This document shows, piece by piece, positions 6,019 through 7,315 of a stretch of 7,315 nt of DNA (position 1 is the first letter of the stretch; each line of letters starts with the position of its first letter). The notes under the pieces are model-generated. The model saw only the letters and a program-made list of their open reading frames with translations, ran no database searches and had not been told where the DNA came from. The stretch spans positions 1 to 7,315 of the forward strand of contig JAUTXM010000514.1 in the NCBI GenBank assembly GCA_030838025.1, given 5' to 3'. The DNA is from Acidimicrobiaceae bacterium (GTDB taxonomy: Bacteria > Actinomycetota > Acidimicrobiia > Acidimicrobiales > Palsa-688). Both the position numbers and the translations under genes were made by a program.

Positions 6019-7315
<1,297 letters not shown>

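Overview
The window is high-GC DNA from an actinobacterium-like chromosome. Third codon positions are strongly GC-biased, GTG and probable leaderless starts occur, an Ala/Pro-linked LysM cell-wall protein is present, and there is a two-TM CASTOR/POLLUX-type channel of the kind common in Actinobacteria. An affiliation near the Acidimicrobiia is a guess; nothing in the sequence proves the class.

Layout. Positions 1-237 hold no recognisable gene but carry two near-identical 45-bp copies of a palindromic repeat just upstream of metX (238-1389, +), a homoserine O-acyltransferase. metX ends 7 bp from a convergent minus-strand block. Read in the direction of transcription, this block is: a small two-TM membrane protein (5382-5008), a CASTOR/POLLUX-like channel with two RCK-type regions (4921-2966), a RuBisCO-like protein (2943-1867) and a cupin (1870-1397). 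The cupin GTG overlaps the RuBisCO-like stop by four bases, so these two are very probably translationally coupled. Positions 5383-6018 form a gene-poor scar. It holds a frameshifted and nonsense-mutated scrap resembling the C-terminal part of glutamine synthetase (about 5499-5637) and an 85-nt near-perfect hairpin (5779-5863). At the right, a secreted protein with three LysM domains and an M23-like domain (6019 to beyond 7315, minus) runs off the edge. Its 5' end is not in the window.

How it fits together. The RuBisCO-like protein plus cupin pair matches the two signature steps of the MTA-isoprenoid shunt described in Rhodospirillum rubrum. There, 5-methylthioribulose-1-phosphate is isomerised by a RuBisCO-like protein, and a cupin then releases methanethiol and yields 1-deoxyxylulose-5-phosphate. 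MetX makes O-acetylhomoserine, the acceptor that an O-acetylhomoserine sulfhydrylase can combine with methanethiol to re-form methionine. The locus can therefore be read as a methylthioadenosine salvage point joining sulfur recovery and isoprenoid precursor supply. The pairing is seen in the sequence; the enzymatic assignment is inferred from family knowledge. The other most unusual features are the acidic replacement of the zinc-binding histidines in the M23-like domain, the long hairpin beside the decayed glutamine synthetase fragment, and the duplicated palindrome before metX.
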